From NCBI GenBank assembly GCA_002351795.1, contig DEHG01000016.1, positions 16,190 through 39,156 on the forward strand: 22,967 nt of DNA. The letters are read 5' to 3'. Under the pieces are notes generated by a model, which was not told the origin of the DNA, searched no databases, and saw only the letters and a program-made list of their open reading frames with translations. The DNA is from Ruminococcaceae bacterium UBA2806. Its GTDB lineage: Bacteria; Bacillota; Clostridia; Oscillospirales; Acutalibacteraceae. Both the position numbers and the translations under genes were made by a program. Within the stretch, counting starts at the first letter, position 1. The number at the start of each line of letters is the position of its first letter. Shown here piece after piece: positions 21,625-22,967 of the stretch.

Positions 21625-22967
21625 ATGGGCTACACTATTGCTCAGAAAATCATCAAGTCTCATCTGCTCAGCGGTGAAATGACCGTAGGCAGTGAGGTGG
21701 GTCTCAGAATTGACCAGACATTAACACAGGACGCTACAGGTACTATGGCATACCTCGAATTTGAGGCTATCGGCGTACCCAGAGTAAAAACAGAAAAAAG
21801 CGTTGCTTATATCGACCATAATACTCTCCAGACAGGTTTTGAAAATGCTGACGATCATCGTTTCATCCAGTCTGTCTGCAAAAAACACGGAATATATTTT
21901 TCAAGACCCGGAAACGGTATCTGTCATCAGGTTCACCTTGAGCGTTTCGGCAAGCCCGGAAAAACTCTCATCGGTTCTGACAGCCATACTCCCACAGGCG
22001 GCGGCATCGGTATGCTTGCTATCGGCGCAGGCGGTCTTGACGTTGCAGTTGCTATGGGCGGCGGCGCATATTACATATCTATGCCGAAAATGGTAAGGAT
22101 CAACCTCAGCGGCAAATTACAGCCCTGGGTATCCGCAAAGGATATAATTCTTGAAGTACTCAGGATCATGACTGTAAAGGGCGGCGTCGGCAAGATCATT
22201 GAATACGGCGGAGAAGGCGTAAAAACTCTTACCGTTCCCGAAAGAGCAACTATCACAAACATGGGCGCAGAGCTTGGCGCAACAACATCCATCTTCCCGT
22301 CCGATGAGATAACAAGAGAATTCATGAAGGCTCAGGGTCGTGAAGAGGACTGGACAGAACTTTCCGCTGATGAGGATGCAGAATATGACGAAATGATATA
22401 TATTGATCTTTCAAAGCTTGTTCCCGCAGCAGCATGTCCCCACAGCCCGGATAATATAAAGACGATCGAAGAGATAGGTCCTCAGAAGATAGATCAGGTA
22501 TGTATCGGCTCATGCACAAACTCATCTTATCTTGATCTTATGAGAGTAGCTGCAATACTCAAAGGCAAGACTGTTGCCGACGGCGTATCGCTTGCTATCG
22601 CTCCCGGTTCAAAGCAGGTTTACAATATGCTTGCAAGAAACGGCGCTCTTGCGGATATTATCGAGGCCGGCGCAAGAATACTTGAATGTGCCTGCGGTCC
22701 GTGCATAGGCATGGGTCAGTCGCCTAACAGCAAGGGTATCTCCCTGCGTACCTTCAACCGTAACTTTGAGGGACGTTCCGGCACAAGAGACGGTCAGATA
22801 TATCTCGTAAGCCCTGAGACTGCCGCTGCTTCTGCAATTGCAGGCGTATTTACCGACCCGAGAACTCTCGGTGATCCTGTTGAGATTCAGCTTCCCGAGA
22901 AGTTTGAATACAACGACAATATGGTGATTGCCCCGGCTCCCGTTGAGGAAATGGACAGCGTAGAGAT
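21625..22967 (+). CDS. Aconitate hydratase (aconitase family), 3' end beyond the window
   Basis: The first 447 codons of an aconitase that continues past the window edge. It interconverts citrate and isocitrate through a [4Fe-4S] cluster in the cytosol. Motifs in order: LTQDATGTMAYLEFEA, DHNTLQTGFENADDHRF, HQVHLERFGKPGKTLIGSDSHTPTGG, GGLDVAVAMGGGAYY, IGSCTNSS with Cys297 as cluster ligand, and CACGPCIGMG with Cys357 and Cys360 as the other two ligands. The compact N-terminus fits the single-polypeptide aconitase type of about 640 residues found in anaerobic Firmicutes rather than the ~900-residue AcnA form, but the end is not visible. It could instead be a homoaconitase-like variant. AGGAGGAAGG lies 6 bases before the ATG. 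Promoter, dyad and leader hairpin upstream suggest regulation. Confidence 0.92.
   Translation, partial: MGYTIAQKIIKSHLLSGEMTVGSEVGLRIDQTLTQDATGTMAYLEFEAIGVPRVKTEKSVAYIDHNTLQTGFENADDHRFIQSVCKKHGIYFSRPGNGICHQVHLERFGKPGKTLIGSDSHTPTGGGIGMLAIGAGGLDVAVAMGGGAYYISMPKMVRINLSGKLQPWVSAKDIILEVLRIMTVKGGVGKIIEYGGEGVKTLTVPERATITNMGAELGATTSIFPSDEITREFMKAQGREEDWTELSADEDAEYDEMIYIDLSKLVPAAACPHSPDNIKTIEEIGPQKIDQVCIGSCTNSSYLDLMRVAAILKGKTVADGVSLAIAPGSKQVYNMLARNGALADIIEAGARILECACGPCIGMGQSPNSKGISLRTFNRNFEGRSGTRDGQIYLVSPETAAASAIAGVFTDPRTLGDPVEIQLPEKFEYNDNMVIAPAPVEEMDSVE

Noticed and set aside
1..22967. CRISPR arrays, tRNA or rRNA genes, transposases, phage or defence genes
   Set aside because: No regular short repeats, cloverleaf or conserved rRNA segments, or transposase/defence motifs were seen on either strand.

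Overview
The window looks like a chromosomal segment of a spore-forming, low-to-moderate GC Clostridia member, most plausibly a Ruminococcus-like Oscillospiraceae. The basis is a complete eight-gene spoIIIA sporulation operon, strong AGGAGG-type ribosome binding sites, sigma-A promoters with 17-bp spacing, lipoproteins with Ser/Lys/Glu-rich linkers, and secreted proteins built from repeated beta-sandwich modules. No species can be named from the sequence alone. No rRNA, tRNA, CRISPR array, transposase or phage gene was found.

Left third (1-8.4 kb). A very large secreted protein (93-4205, minus) has a signal peptide, a CAP/SCP-like domain, an Ig-like module and about ten copies of a ~90-residue module. 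Diverging from it across an AT-rich 340-bp gap is a DHHW/AlgX-like lipoprotein (4546-5922). After a terminator, a sigma-A promoter drives a likely three-gene operon: a small cysteine-rich protein, a PHP-family histidinol-phosphatase-like enzyme, and a lipoprotein GH3 beta-N-acetylhexosaminidase of NagZ type. A bidirectional terminator at 8331-8364 separates this from genes facing the other way.

Middle (8.4-13 kb). On the minus strand are a degenerate thioredoxin-fold protein that lacks the first active-site cysteine and a small DUF4870/Tic20-like membrane protein. A short three-module S1-domain protein (plus) follows. Its 3' end overlaps by 20 bp a convergent uracil-DNA-glycosylase-like gene. 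Next comes a second secreted modular protein (11017-12720, minus): a C39-like peptidase domain with a complete predicted Gln/Cys/His/Asp set, followed by four copies of the same module family seen in the first protein. The two secreted proteins look like members of one surface or extracellular family with different N-terminal heads.

Right (13-21.1 kb, all minus strand). spoIIIAA-AB-AC-AD-AE-AF-AG-AH encode the forespore-mother cell channel machinery. The order is canonical and the AA-to-AD and AE-to-AF junctions are tightly packed. The AD/AE junction, however, holds a 262-bp spacer with two palindromic repeat-like elements, and a related short inverted repeat sits at the AG/AH junction. Upstream of spoIIIAA are a 45-aa DUF3789-like membrane microprotein with a perfect terminator, a DUF6483-like protein, an HI0933/BaiN-type flavoprotein (probable TTG start, overlapping the gene before it) and an RpiR-family SIS-domain regulator. 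A 34-aa membrane peptide with its own promoter and terminator lies just before rpiR.

Right end (21.4-23 kb, plus). An aconitase gene runs off the window. Its promoter has a consensus TTGACA box, a perfect 10-bp inverted repeat covers the core promoter, and a hairpin lies in the leader; together these suggest regulated expression.
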